A stretch of DNA of 64,000 nucleotides, taken from NCBI GenBank assembly GCA_031771865.1, contig JASISA010000025.1, positions 372,001-436,000 of the forward strand, written 5' to 3'. Positions 12,390-21,349 of the stretch are shown piece by piece. Source of the stretch: Nothophaeocryptopus gaeumannii. Its lineage: Eukaryota; Ascomycota; Dothideomycetes; Mycosphaerellales; Mycosphaerellaceae. Within the stretch, counting starts at the first letter, position 1. Each line of letters begins with the position of its first letter. The position numbers and the translations under genes are program-made. The notes under the pieces were generated by a model, which saw nothing but the letters and a program-made list of their open reading frames with translations, searched no databases and was not told the DNA's origin.

Positions 12390-13349
12390 CGAATGTCGTG
12401 CAGATTATGCCAGCTTTTTGGCCGTGAAGCGTATTGATGAAGTTTGATTGAAGAGTAGCGGGAAGCGGTGCGAGTTGATGAAGAAAAGAGGTTTGCGCTC
12501 GCTGATTTTAGCGGAGAGTAGGTAGGCAGGTTCCAGTTGGGTCCAAAAATACGGAGAAATCGCAGCCAGCCAAGACCACGACTTTCTGCCCAACGACGGC
12601 TGATTCAGTGGGATACACCGAAGTCTGAAGGTACTGAATTCCACTTCAGTCTTCCCGTGTCGCTCATCCGATGAAGTTGGAAGGCATTGCTGTACTGCGA
12701 GGACTACCACCTATTTTGGGAGCGAGAGTCAGCCTTCTGTGTCAAAATTTGAAGGGGCCGCTCATCCCGCTTCTGAGCTATCTCTCCTCTTCTCCTTCGC
12801 ACCAGCCATGATGGATCCGTAACCACTGCCTCTCAGTTCCTCTGACGGGCTGATCACGATAAACCGTCTCCTTGTGCTTGTCGCCCTATGTGAACATCGC
12901 TTGGAGCCCGCCGGAGGCCACCACGGTTTCAACAGTGTCTCATCAAACTTTAGAATGGAAATCCTGGGTGGGTGGAAGACGCATAGCGAATCACAGAGTA
13001 CCATGTCTCCAAGGTTTCACGAAGCCTCTCGATCAAATCTGAGAACGACAGCGGATGCTCGGGTGAGTTCTCAATCAATTGCTACTGGTCCGTACCGGCT
13101 CGCCCATCAAGGAGAAATAAAAGACCTCGAACACGGACCCATCAGAGACTTTCGCCGCTATCTCTGTTTTTCGAACTCCTCGCTCGACCGTCACTTGCCG
13201 ACGTGGTGGATTTGAAGAAGTCAAGAGATACAGCAGTCTTCTCCCTCCTCTCGAACAACACCACGCTCATCGAGAACTTCCTCGTCTGCCCAGTCACATA
13301 TCTCGATACCCTGAGCCTTCATAATTATCGTTCACTCTCCCTCTTCCCT
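12390..13349. promoter_or_regulatory. HMG gene upstream region, 960 bp
   Basis: Region upstream of the minus-strand HMG gene and 3' of the small coiled-coil gene. Open frames of up to about 110 codons occur on both strands but show no family resemblance, no good start context and no domain. Nothing else supported. Confidence 0.45.
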
Positions 13350-13709
13350 TCATCCCAGACCCCCTTCACAAGGCCTAACAGCAGGATGACTCCCAAACTC
13401 CCTTCCCTCCCTCCCTTCCATCCGTCTCAAGGCCCTCTCAATAGCCCTCTTCTCCCGACTCCTCTCCAGTTTCAATTTCTCGACACCCAGTAGGACCGAA
13501 TCGACGTTCTTGCTCTGGATTTCGAGTTCTTCAGTGGGCAGGATTGCTCGTTGGGTTTCGTAGGAGCATTCGTTCATGCGTTTGACGAAGCCCTGTATCT
13601 TGGGCAAGAGACTCTCAAGAGCGGACGAGCGCTCCGAAAGAATCTCTGACTCGGCACTTTGGGACGCGAGGGAGGTCGTAGAGATTGGGCGTTCGGTGGT
13701 CGTGGCCAT
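13350..13709 (-). CDS. Small coiled-coil protein of unknown function
   Basis: Open frame of 119 residues starting at an ATG preceded by an A-rich leader (aacaagATGGCC). Residues 1-25 are Ser/Thr-rich. Residues about 25-100 are predicted by eye to be two charged helices, including the segments SERSSALESLLPKIQGFVK and ELEIQSKNVDSVLLGVEKL, with a heptad-like spacing of Leu and Ile. The tail is Gly/Arg-rich. No family was recognised; small kinetochore or BLOC-type subunits look like this, but nothing specific supports that. An overlapping frame at 13615-13845 has low-complexity Gln/His content and is probably noise. An additional upstream exon cannot be excluded. Confidence 0.5.
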   Translation of the reverse strand: MATTTERPISTTSLASQSAESEILSERSSALESLLPKIQGFVKRMNECSYETQRAILPTEELEIQSKNVDSVLLGVEKLKLERSREKRAIERALRRMEGREGREFGSHPAVRPCEGGLG

Positions 13710-14182
13710 CTTGTTGTGGTTGGTGGTTTGATTGGGGTTGGTGATGATGTGGCCGTTGTTGAAAGACTTGGTGTACTCGCTTCGCTGCTTGATGATATTG
13801 ATAGGGAAGGGTCTGCGATGAATAGCAGGCGTCAGGCCTTTTCATTGTGTTTGCTGCAGTAGAGAATAGTGTCAGGCGCCGCCACGATCTTCACCAGGCT
13901 TCGGCAGGCGATTGCCACTGGTGATGGTGACATTGATGAACAGCTCATAAAGGAGCAGCATTCACAGCGATCTCTGGGAATTGATTAGCGCACTGAGGCA
14001 GTAATGAATCAACAATTGAAATGAGTTCAGCTCGAAGACGAAGAAGTCAATTCATGCAACAGGTATCTCTCAATACAATATTCCTTCTCCAAAACGCCAT
14101 CAGCTTGGTGTCAAACCCGCATATGCAAAAAAGGGCATCTCAGTATCTGTCGATGTTTCTTTTCCTGCCCCTCATCCCTCTG
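13710..14182. other. Intergenic, 473 bp
   Basis: Between the small coiled-coil gene and the Copia-domain gene. No gene, repeat or RNA recognised. Confidence 0.45.
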
Positions 14183-15523
14183 CTACGTCGTCCTCGTCCT
14201 CTCCGCCCTCATCTGATCCCTAACAATCTTCCTCCCCTCCTCCAGATCCTCCACACTCCCCACATTCAACCCATGCTCCAACCAGAAATGACTCTCATCA
14301 CCCCAATATCTCCTCATCCACGACTTCTCCACATCATTGAAGTCAGATGGTGAGGTAGGAGGGGTCGGTAAAGGTCCTTGGGGTGGCGATACCAAATGTG
14401 GATATTGTTGAGAGTTGCGTCTTGAGGGCGGAACAAGGTGCGGTGTTTGTGAGTTTTGTCTTGACATATTGAAGATGAAGTGGGCGGCATGGATGTCGTG
14501 CGGTTGCAGGGGCATGGATTTTTGTGGACTGAAGCCCGGCATTTGTGGACTGAAGGCGGAGGCGATGGGGGATATTGGGGACGGGAGACCGTTTGATGGC
14601 ATGGTGTTTTGTGGAAGAATATGTTGTGGCAATGCGGGCTGGGGTAAAGCGTTCTGTCGGAAGCCATTCTGTGATGGAGTTCTCTGTGGTGACACGAGCT
14701 GCGGTAGAATTTGCTGAGGTAAGATGCTCTTTGGTATTCCGGTCTGCAGTGAAGGGTTCCATGATAGTGCATTCGGAGGTTGAGGAGTTGGCGGTGGGGC
14801 GGCTGGCGGCGGAGGTATGCTGTACTGCTGTTGCTGCGATGTCTTCCTCTGCATGCCTCTCATCGCAGCCGCGTTTATTCGCAGCTCCTCGCCGTCCGAT
14901 GCATCATGAGGATGCTCCGCGTACCATCGGTCGTGCTCTGCGGTGGGCCACTTGATCGCAAAGTTGTACTTCTTCCTGGGATTGAGCACCGTGGTGGTCA
15001 TATGGTCGTGGCCTAAAAGAAACAGTCTGAAATACGATGTCCGGATACTGCTTCGATCCTTGGCAAACCGACCAATCATCTCCCCATCGGTGGTCAGCAG
15101 TCTGCCTCGTCCCTCTCCATAGTCCAGATCGATGTTGAAAATGTTGATCAATGGCGTGCCGAGTATATTACAAGGGCACTGAGGTGCGTACAAAACATCT
15201 CTGAGAACCAGTGTGCCAAAAGAAACGTTTTTGGAGCCCAATTCCAGCTTGACATCTCCAATACCGTAGATCTCCAGGGACCCGGTTGTGGACCTCCATT
15301 CGGTGTATTCAGAAAACCACTCCAGGCTATTGGTGATGTGGACATTGGAATTCTGCGACCAGATCCAATCGACATCGTATGCCGCGCCTTGCGGCGCCAT
15401 TGAGTCTTCAATGCCTTCGCGGCAGATGTTATGGTTGTCTTCAATGTGGTTGTTGGTTGTCTTCAAAGTCAGATTGAAAAAGCGGTGTATGGATCGTGAG
15501 GTCGAAGTGCAGGAGGGGTACAT
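14183..15523 (-). CDS. Orphan protein: Copia-protease-like beta-barrel domain plus C-terminal 'FLxxHGL' tail motif
   Basis: Uninterrupted 446-residue frame with an ATG at 15523. Residues about 52-160 resemble the beta-barrel/retropepsin region of Copia-type Pol proteins: DWIWSQNSNVHITNS at the place of the usual W-x-x-DSG-x-x-x-H-M, then IYGIGDVKLEL, then LRDVLYAPQCPCNILG. The catalytic DSG is absent (QNS), so protease activity is not expected. Residues about 205-385 are Pro/Gln/Ser-rich low complexity with PQ repeats. The last 50 residues carry a motif (SHFWLEHGL, then DLEEGRKIVR) that recurs twice in the next gene upstream. Proteins with this combination occur widely in Pezizomycotina as hypotheticals, to my recollection. 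A second in-frame ATG at residue 42 could be the real start. No other retroelement parts are nearby, so this looks like a host gene. Confidence 0.7.
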   Translation of the reverse strand: MYPSCTSTSRSIHRFFNLTLKTTNNHIEDNHNICREGIEDSMAPQGAAYDVDWIWSQNSNVHITNSLEWFSEYTEWRSTTGSLEIYGIGDVKLELGSKNVSFGTLVLRDVLYAPQCPCNILGTPLINIFNIDLDYGEGRGRLLTTDGEMIGRFAKDRSSIRTSYFRLFLLGHDHMTTTVLNPRKKYNFAIKWPTAEHDRWYAEHPHDASDGEELRINAAAMRGMQRKTSQQQQYSIPPPPAAPPPTPQPPNALSWNPSLQTGIPKSILPQQILPQLVSPQRTPSQNGFRQNALPQPALPQHILPQNTMPSNGLPSPISPIASAFSPQMPGFSPQKSMPLQPHDIHAAHFIFNMSRQNSQTPHLVPPSRRNSQQYPHLVSPPQGPLPTPPTSPSDFNDVEKSWMRRYWGDESHFWLEHGLNVGSVEDLEEGRKIVRDQMRAERTRTT

Positions 15524-15887
15524 ATTAGAGCACCACGTCAGGCCCGAAGAAGATTAAAACCGCGACATGACTAGTGAACCATCACATTCCTTTCGTGTCG
15601 ACATACCAATCAATTTCCTTCGGGGAAGCTCACACAGCTACCGTGGCATCGGAAGTTTCACGACAGTGCCGCACCAATGCGGAATCCCATCACCGCTCAT
15701 CTCAATATCATCGTGCAACAAAAGATCTTCCACGCCGCCGCAGAATCCGCTCGAGCGCGACAACGCTATTTCTTCGGTGATGTTATCATAGTCATAATTG
15801 GTTGTCAACGTGGTTGGAAGCAGAATTCGAGCATGTTCCTGTGGAACGCCAGCGCCACCAAGCAACGTGGCGTGGTTGTCACTAACC
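15524..15887. other. Intergenic, 364 bp
   Basis: Between the Copia-domain gene and the two-motif gene, both on the minus strand. A 75-codon minus-strand frame (15638-15865) exists but has no recognised similarity; it could hide an extra 5' exon of the Copia-domain gene. Not called. Confidence 0.35.
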
Positions 15888-16361
15888 TCAAGACCCTTCT
15901 TGTATCATCGCCCTCACAATCACCTGGCCTTCCTTGCAATCCTCGTCACTCCACGGCTTGAGACCCTGCACCTGCAGAAAAGTGCCAGAGTGTCCATAAT
16001 GCCGCTCGATCCAGCTAAGCTCTTCCTGGCTGAAAGCGTAGTCAGCGACGTGTGAAGTCGGGTCGTCTTCCAACTCGCGGAGGAATCTGTCGGGTGACGT
16101 CTCGGCTTGCTGCTCCGCGTCGTCGTTTTCTTCAGCTCCCTATTCGCGGGTCAGACAGGGAATGCTCGCTAAAACAGTGATGATTTGTTCCGCTCCGAAG
16201 TAAAGACATACCATGAGCGCTCTGACAATGCCGCGACCTTTTTCCCGATCTTCGTCTTTGTAAATGCTGAGTCCGTGGGCTTGCAGGAAGTGATACTCGT
16301 ATTTCCAATTCTGCTTCAGCCAGTCCTTCTCGTGCTGGGTGTATGGTGGTGCTGGTGCCAT
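15888..16361 (-). CDS. Small protein with two copies of the 'FLxxHGL..DED..GR.IVRAM' motif
   Basis: Two exons, 16212-16361 and 15888-16139, joined by a 72-bp GT-AG intron (16140-16211), give 133 residues. Each exon carries one copy of a roughly 40-residue motif. Copy 1 has EKDWLKQNW, YHFLQAHGLSIY, DEDREKGRGIVRALM. Copy 2 has LSWIERHYG, TFLQVQGLKPW, DEDCKEGQVIVRAM. The same motif ends the neighbouring protein at 14183-15523. The exon-per-copy layout suggests internal duplication. The start at 16361 (MAPAPPYTQ) is the first ATG in frame close to copy 1; an upstream exon cannot be excluded. Function unknown: the motif is helical and charged, with an invariant W near its start, GL in the middle and an acidic cluster before GR/GQ-x-IVR. 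Confidence 0.65.
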
Positions 16362-17002
16362 CTTGAAGCGTCCGCTGGCGGTTGTGTCCTTCTTTGGTGA
16401 TTCAAGAAGCCCTGTCGATGAGCCAAATGCTACCGAGCTGCTGGATCTGTCTCTCGCGATCAGGCGGATCCCGGGAAGCGCGCGATGATCTTGCACAAAG
16501 AGTCAGCAGTACAGGTTTTGGAGACGCTTTAGTCAGTTGTGAGGGTGAGAGTGTAAGAGTGCGATGATTAGTGAGAGCAGCATAGTTGGGAGGGGAAAGA
16601 GCAAGGTGGGCAACAGCTGCTCTGTGCAAGCCAGAGTTTGCGTGCACACGGAATTCCCTGCTGCACTGAGACATGCATGGAACGGCAGTGTGCAGTCATC
16701 GTTGCCATTTCATTCACTCACAATATCTGGGCCGGACAGTCGCATGTGATCGCCACCGTCGCTCTTGCCCTCTGCCTGACAGGATAGCAGCCTTGCGGAC
16801 CCTTCGTGCCATGGACGCGAGCGACAGTATCCACTCATTCTTGCGACGGCGCCATCAACACTCATTTTGTCCAGCGCCTGTCCTCACTCTTTCAACACAG
16901 CCACTGCTGTGTCCGCTGCTTCACCGTTCATTCTTCTTCGCGTGACGGGCATCAAGCCGTTTGGTCGCGTTTGCCTCGCGGTCGGCCGCACGCATTGCAA
17001 AC
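16362..17002. promoter_or_regulatory. Divergent upstream region, 641 bp
   Basis: Lies between the start codons of the two-motif gene (minus) and the dsRNA-binding-like gene (plus). No gene supported; frames here are short and lack similarity. Confidence 0.45.
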
Positions 17003-18611
17003 ATGGAAGAGCTCATGGATTCGCTGCTCGTTTGGCATGACGGACAGCTCGTGCCGGCGTCTTCTGTGCCTTCCCGTGGCAGTCAGGGCAGTCAGAAAGT
17101 GACTGGTATCGAACGCGTCCAATCCTCCGGACGCGTCGTCGGCGAGAAGCGCTGTCTATCGCAGGTGGACCAGGATAGGGATCCAAGGCTCCAGCAGCAA
17201 TTCAACAGTCAAATGAGGGCTTCGCAACGCGTCAAATATTCAGCAGATCCTGCGAGACGCCAGCAGCGCATGCGTGTTGATGAGGTTCGTGATGGGAAGG
17301 GAGATGGCCTCGCTCGGTTGACTTCACCTGCAGCCGCGGTGGTCGCCCAGCGGCCAAAGCTCGGTGGACGACAATCCCAAGCCCGCCGCTCGAGTTCCGC
17401 AACTCCTTCACAACGCACAAGAGCAGTCATCGGCATTTTCGACGAACCTCCTCCGTCGGGTCAGCAGGCGAATTGGAGCAGTATGGCGGCCGCAGCTGAT
17501 GTCGACATGGCGGGAAACATACTCCCGGCCCACAACCTGAACGCTTTCTCGGACCAACCATTGAACCTCATGTCAATGGCTGACTTCGAGAAAGAACATC
17601 CGTATACACCTCCAGTCGTACGTCGGACTATTGCACCTCTCAAATCATCTGCAAAGAACGGAGAGTATATCTCCGCTTTTGAGAAGGCCTGCGTTGCTCG
17701 AGGCATAGCCTGGGATGTTCAGTATGACGAAGTTGCGCAAGCTTGCTTCGACGCGTCCCTGTATATCAACGGGCAGCTCATGGACCGCATCGGTCAGTAC
17801 GCATCGAAGAAAGACGCAAAGAGTGAGTTGTGCAAGAAGCATCTTAGCACTGTTGAGCAAATGCAACCACATTGCAAGAAGCGGAAGAGCTCAGATCTTC
17901 AGACCCTGCCATCTGCTCCGGTAGGCATCGATGACGAGGAGTGGGTTGGCGTTTTATACCGTAAGTGCTGTGTCTTCGTCTCGTGACTGCGTATGTGCGT
18001 ACTGATGAAGCATAGAGTACACAAGCAAAACCAAGCTGGACCCTCCAGAGTTCACTGAAACCGGCCTCCATCCCACTCATGGTCCGTGGTGTTGCACGGT
18101 CAGTTTCACTGGAAGTCCCCTCACTCCCACTGGTACCGAGCTTGGTCCATTTGGAAGCAAGATGGTCGCGAAGAAAGCAGCAGCTATGGAAGCCGTCTTT
18201 TGGCTACGCGGGCGAGGTCTCCTACTGCCCCGGTACCACAACAAACGCCGGAATCCTTCTGGCACTGCGGCGGAACAGCTACCGTCCGACGAGACTGGCC
18301 TGACCCAAGCTTTGCAAGAGACGGATGTCAACGCCTCAGTGCCGATTCGGGACGTCTCCGCGCGTGAAGAAGTGCAGAACTTAGCTCTTATGCTCGGCTT
18401 CTCTCAGCCTGCTTTCCAGCAAACGCAACTAGGCAATTCATTCTACGACACGCACGCAGTATTTCTCCCTGGCGACGTCCGAAAGGAGCCTCGGCTGGCA
18501 GGCCAACATGGCATTGTCCGGCATGTGTTCGGAAAAGTAGCCGCTCGGGAAGAGTCTGCGCGTGAGGTGCTGAGACTTCTCGAGAGCATTCGACAGAGCC
18601 GCTGCAGATAG
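17003..18611 (+). CDS. Protein with two dsRNA-binding-like (DRBM) folds, otherwise orphan
   Basis: Exons 17003-17960 and 18016-18611 with a 55-bp GT-AG intron (17961-18015); 517 residues. The start is the first ATG (acATGGAAGAG). The N-terminal 200 residues are basic and low complexity. A first alpha-beta region is at about 220-287 (EYISAFEKACVARGI ... ASKKDAKSELCKKHLSTV), with the A-K-x-x-C/A helix typical of a DRBM end. A second at about 313-387 is clearer: WVGVLYQYTSKTKLDPPEF, then PWCCTVSF, then GPFGSKMVAKKAAAMEAVFWL, i.e. the GxxxxxKxxAKxxAA pattern of dsRNA-binding domains. It spans the intron. The C-terminus (400-517) is unrecognised. Fungal RNAi or RNA-editing cofactors carry such folds, but no partner is encoded here. 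Assignment to dsRNA binding is an inference from pattern. Confidence 0.65.
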
Positions 18612-18782
18612 TACGCAGGCCACTTCTTCTCGCCAACATCGCTCGGAGCCGGGATCTCGAAGCATAAAGACGTTTCTATACGCACGCCTTTGCTAAGCGT
18701 TCTAGCAACTGCAGCAAAACTCCACGGGGAGCGTCACGAAATTACGACGATCATGACACGGAGCTTGATTAAAGACTAGATT

Positions 18783-20369
18783 CTAAGACTCTTGACCCTC
18801 TTGTCCCTCCTGACCTTCTTCACCCTCTCCACCCTCTTTCCCCGGCACAAGCCACTCCAACTCAAACACCTTTTCGACTTCTGTCTTCAGCCTCTCCACA
18901 TCAATCTTTCCCTGCCCCTTCCTCTTCACATAGTACTGCCTTATCCTCCCATCCTCCTCTACATTCGAATACTCCAATCTAAAACTAACCTTATCCTCGG
19001 GAGGCAGTTTCGGCCTCAAAGCCCCCAAACTAAAATCAAACTGCCCCTTCTCGTGCCTGAAAGTCCCCTCCACCCGATCCAAATCCACAGACTCGATCCC
19101 CCCGGGATACCGCACAACGCTATACCCATTCGTGAGAATTACGTCGTCTCCGAAACGGTATCGTTGCAGGAAACATTCATCCCCACAAGCATCCACCACC
19201 AAATGTCCATACCGCACAGGATAACGATGCCATGCATTAAAATGATGCAAACTCAAAATAGGCGGGCTCTGATACCCCCCTAGACCGGATTCATAGAACC
19301 CTGAAGCATCTCCTCGGAAATCCATCTGATGCAACCCCTCCACAATCGTCAATTGAACCGCCGGGGATGTATGCGTATATACACAATCCCTGTATAATTT
19401 ATCCCCCTCGGCACCGGCCGTCTTGCACGAGTCGAAATTCTCGTATAAAGTGTGGAGGAGAGGTGGGGAGAAGAACATGCCTGCTCCGCCGTAGGCCATG
19501 TATCCGAATCCCTCTTTGCACAGGGCGTACCAGTCTTCGGAGAGGACGCCGATGTAGTACGGTTTGTTCGCAGGGTCGTATGGCTTGAGGGCGTCGATGA
19601 GTGCGGGGATCGAAGGAAAGAATGTATCGTCGTCGATGATACAGAACCATTCGGTCGCGGGGTGTTTATCTTTATTCTCGTAGAGCATTCTGAGGATGGC
19701 GAAATGTTGTTGGGCGTGGCGGTCTTCGAAGTCTTCTCGATTGGAGGAGAAGGTCGGAGCGTCGATATTCTTCACAAGCGTGATGTCGAGGTTTTGGGAC
19801 TTGATTACTTTTTGCAGATCGGAGAAGGCGCCCCATTCGCTCCAGTCTTGGCTGTCTTGCACGTTTACGTAGAGGGAGGCGTTGCTGCGGTTCAGCCAGC
19901 GGGACATTTGTGGGAGGTTGTCGCGGAGACGGTTGATGGTTGTAGAGGCGCCGAAGAGGATGTTTGTTGTCTCGATGTTTTGCGGCCATGGTGGATCTTT
20001 TGGGTATTCGATGGTGATGGGATCGGCAGGAAGTGGGGGATCGCAGTCTTTATCGTTGAGGTCTAGATCGTGAAATTTTGGTAAGAGGGACTTCTCCATG
20101 TGGATAATCCTCTGCTGCTTGAACTCCGTCCGGTTGACGGGTTTTGGGATGATGGTTCTTCTGGCATAGGAGAACTTGTCTGTAAGGCGAAGCTCTTGCC
20201 GCAGCCCTTCGAAATGAGAACATCGTTGCCGACCGACGTGCTGTATTCTGTCTATCTCGAATCTCGCTCTGGATTGCCGCGGGGCTGTGAAGAGGAAGAT
20301 GCACAGAGTGACTGTCAGCAAGAGCATTGCTGTTAGGAGGCGCCGGCAGTGAGGAACCATAGGTATCAT
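18783..20369 (-). CDS. GT31/DUF604-like glycosyltransferase, type II membrane protein
   Basis: Single-exon frame of 528 residues. The N-terminus has a short cytosolic tail followed by one membrane segment (LLTAMLLLTVTLCIFLF, about 11-27), the layout of a Golgi type II enzyme. The luminal part includes an N-terminal stem with Cys, a Rossmann-like region with NILFGASTTINRL, and the metal-binding acidic motif in EWFCIIDDDTFF (DDD as DxD), followed by YYIGVLSEDW and GYMAYGGAGMFFS, typical of fringe-like GT31 enzymes. The last 20 residues are a Glu/Gly-rich repeat (GQEGQEG). Fungal members are annotated as glycosyltransferase family 31 proteins; the acceptor is unknown. It is convergent with the dsRNA-binding-like gene (stop codons 171 bp apart). 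Confidence 0.82.
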   Translation of the reverse strand: MIPMVPHCRRLLTAMLLLTVTLCIFLFTAPRQSRARFEIDRIQHVGRQRCSHFEGLRQELRLTDKFSYARRTIIPKPVNRTEFKQQRIIHMEKSLLPKFHDLDLNDKDCDPPLPADPITIEYPKDPPWPQNIETTNILFGASTTINRLRDNLPQMSRWLNRSNASLYVNVQDSQDWSEWGAFSDLQKVIKSQNLDITLVKNIDAPTFSSNREDFEDRHAQQHFAILRMLYENKDKHPATEWFCIIDDDTFFPSIPALIDALKPYDPANKPYYIGVLSEDWYALCKEGFGYMAYGGAGMFFSPPLLHTLYENFDSCKTAGAEGDKLYRDCVYTHTSPAVQLTIVEGLHQMDFRGDASGFYESGLGGYQSPPILSLHHFNAWHRYPVRYGHLVVDACGDECFLQRYRFGDDVILTNGYSVVRYPGGIESVDLDRVEGTFRHEKGQFDFSLGALRPKLPPEDKVSFRLEYSNVEEDGRIRQYYVKRKGQGKIDVERLKTEVEKVFELEWLVPGKEGGEGEEGQEGQEGQES

Positions 20370-20743
20370 GGTCGATTGTTTAGAGTGTCATGGTTTGAAG
20401 GTGTACAACACATGTAGTCTGCTCAAGGCTGATACAAAGCATTGTGATTGTGTTTTGGAAGAACCGATCGCGTTTTCTTTCTGTCAATGGAACTTGTTTT
20501 GCCCCCTGTGACGTGGCGAAGTGTCGCAGTATTGTGGTTGAAGGGCAGAGAAACCTTGATGCGTGTCATGCTCTTACATTCTGTGACACGCCAATCCCGA
20601 AATAACTCAAACCTACAGTGCTTCCAAGCTTCAGCTGTATGTGCCAAGAATCACGAGGCAACACATCCACCGCGCACGTCCAACTCATCCTGGACCGGCA
20701 GCATTGCTTGTCAACTAACAGCGGCGGGCCTCATTGCTTCAGG
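20370..20743. other. Intergenic, 374 bp
   Basis: Upstream of the glycosyltransferase and downstream of the F-box-like gene (both minus). Open frames here show no similarity. Nothing else seen. Confidence 0.45.
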
Positions 20744-21349
20744 TCACCCACGAGAACGATACACCATCCACCCATTGCCCACATGCTTACCCGGGCCCAT
20801 AACAATCTTCCTCAGATCATCTTCCAATCTCTTCGTCGTGGCGACAGTCCACCCATCAGGTTGCACCCTGTTACCCAACAGGAGTTGAAAGTCCTTAAGG
20901 CCTCTCAAGCCACCGAGCAATTCTTTAAGTCCGTCCAGGAGCTGTTTGTGGGACTTTTTCCGGGTATAACTCCAGTCGCGTGAGGCAATGCGTAGACTCT
21001 CGAGCTTCGGAAGCAATTTGAGGACCAGAAATCTGTCACACAGCGCGTTGTAGTTGCATAGATCAACAGGATTGCCCAACCTCAGAAATTTGAAGTGGAG
21101 CGATCTCACTGCGGTGACTCGTGTGATGTTGACGGCGTTGACGAAGCTGCATAGATTGCCGGTGCCGGTGAAGCGCAGGGTGTTGATACCGTAGAATATG
21201 CCTTCACTCTCTGCGAGGACTTGTCGACAAGTCTGGAGCAGCGCAAGCCGTGATGATCGCAGTGATTTTGCAGCATGCCCCATGCCCACGGCATCGCAAG
21301 TGAAGAAGTCTTCGTAGATGTTGTTCCGCAGTTCAGCTGGTAAGAACAT
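20744..21349 (-). CDS. F-box-like (LPxELRxxIY-type) protein
   Basis: 201-residue open frame. It begins FLPAELRNNIYEDFF, the short helical motif that opens a large family of dothideomycete proteins related to F-box/2EXR domains. LLQTCRQVLAESEGIFYGINTLRF follows, the usual second block. The remainder has Leu-rich helices (LVLKLLPKLESLRI). There is an in-frame TAG seven codons upstream, so either translation starts at 21349 or an upstream exon ends near that TAG. Such proteins are often thought to be substrate adaptors, but the role of this one is unknown. Frame is intact, unlike the family member at 40.6 kb. Confidence 0.65.
   Translation of the reverse strand: MFLPAELRNNIYEDFFTCDAVGMGHAAKSLRSSRLALLQTCRQVLAESEGIFYGINTLRFTGTGNLCSFVNAVNITRVTAVRSLHFKFLRLGNPVDLCNYNALCDRFLVLKLLPKLESLRIASRDWSYTRKKSHKQLLDGLKELLGGLRGLKDFQLLLGNRVQPDGWTVATTKRLEDDLRKIVMGPGKHVGNGWMVYRSRG

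Noticed and set aside
12405..13215. Frames of about 75-115 codons on both strands between the HMG and coiled-coil genes
   Set aside because: No domain, poor start context, mutual overlap; best explained as promoter or flanking sequence.
14183..16361. A live Copia retrotransposon
   Set aside because: Only a protease-like barrel with a lost active site is present; no reverse transcriptase, integrase, RNase H or LTRs were found.
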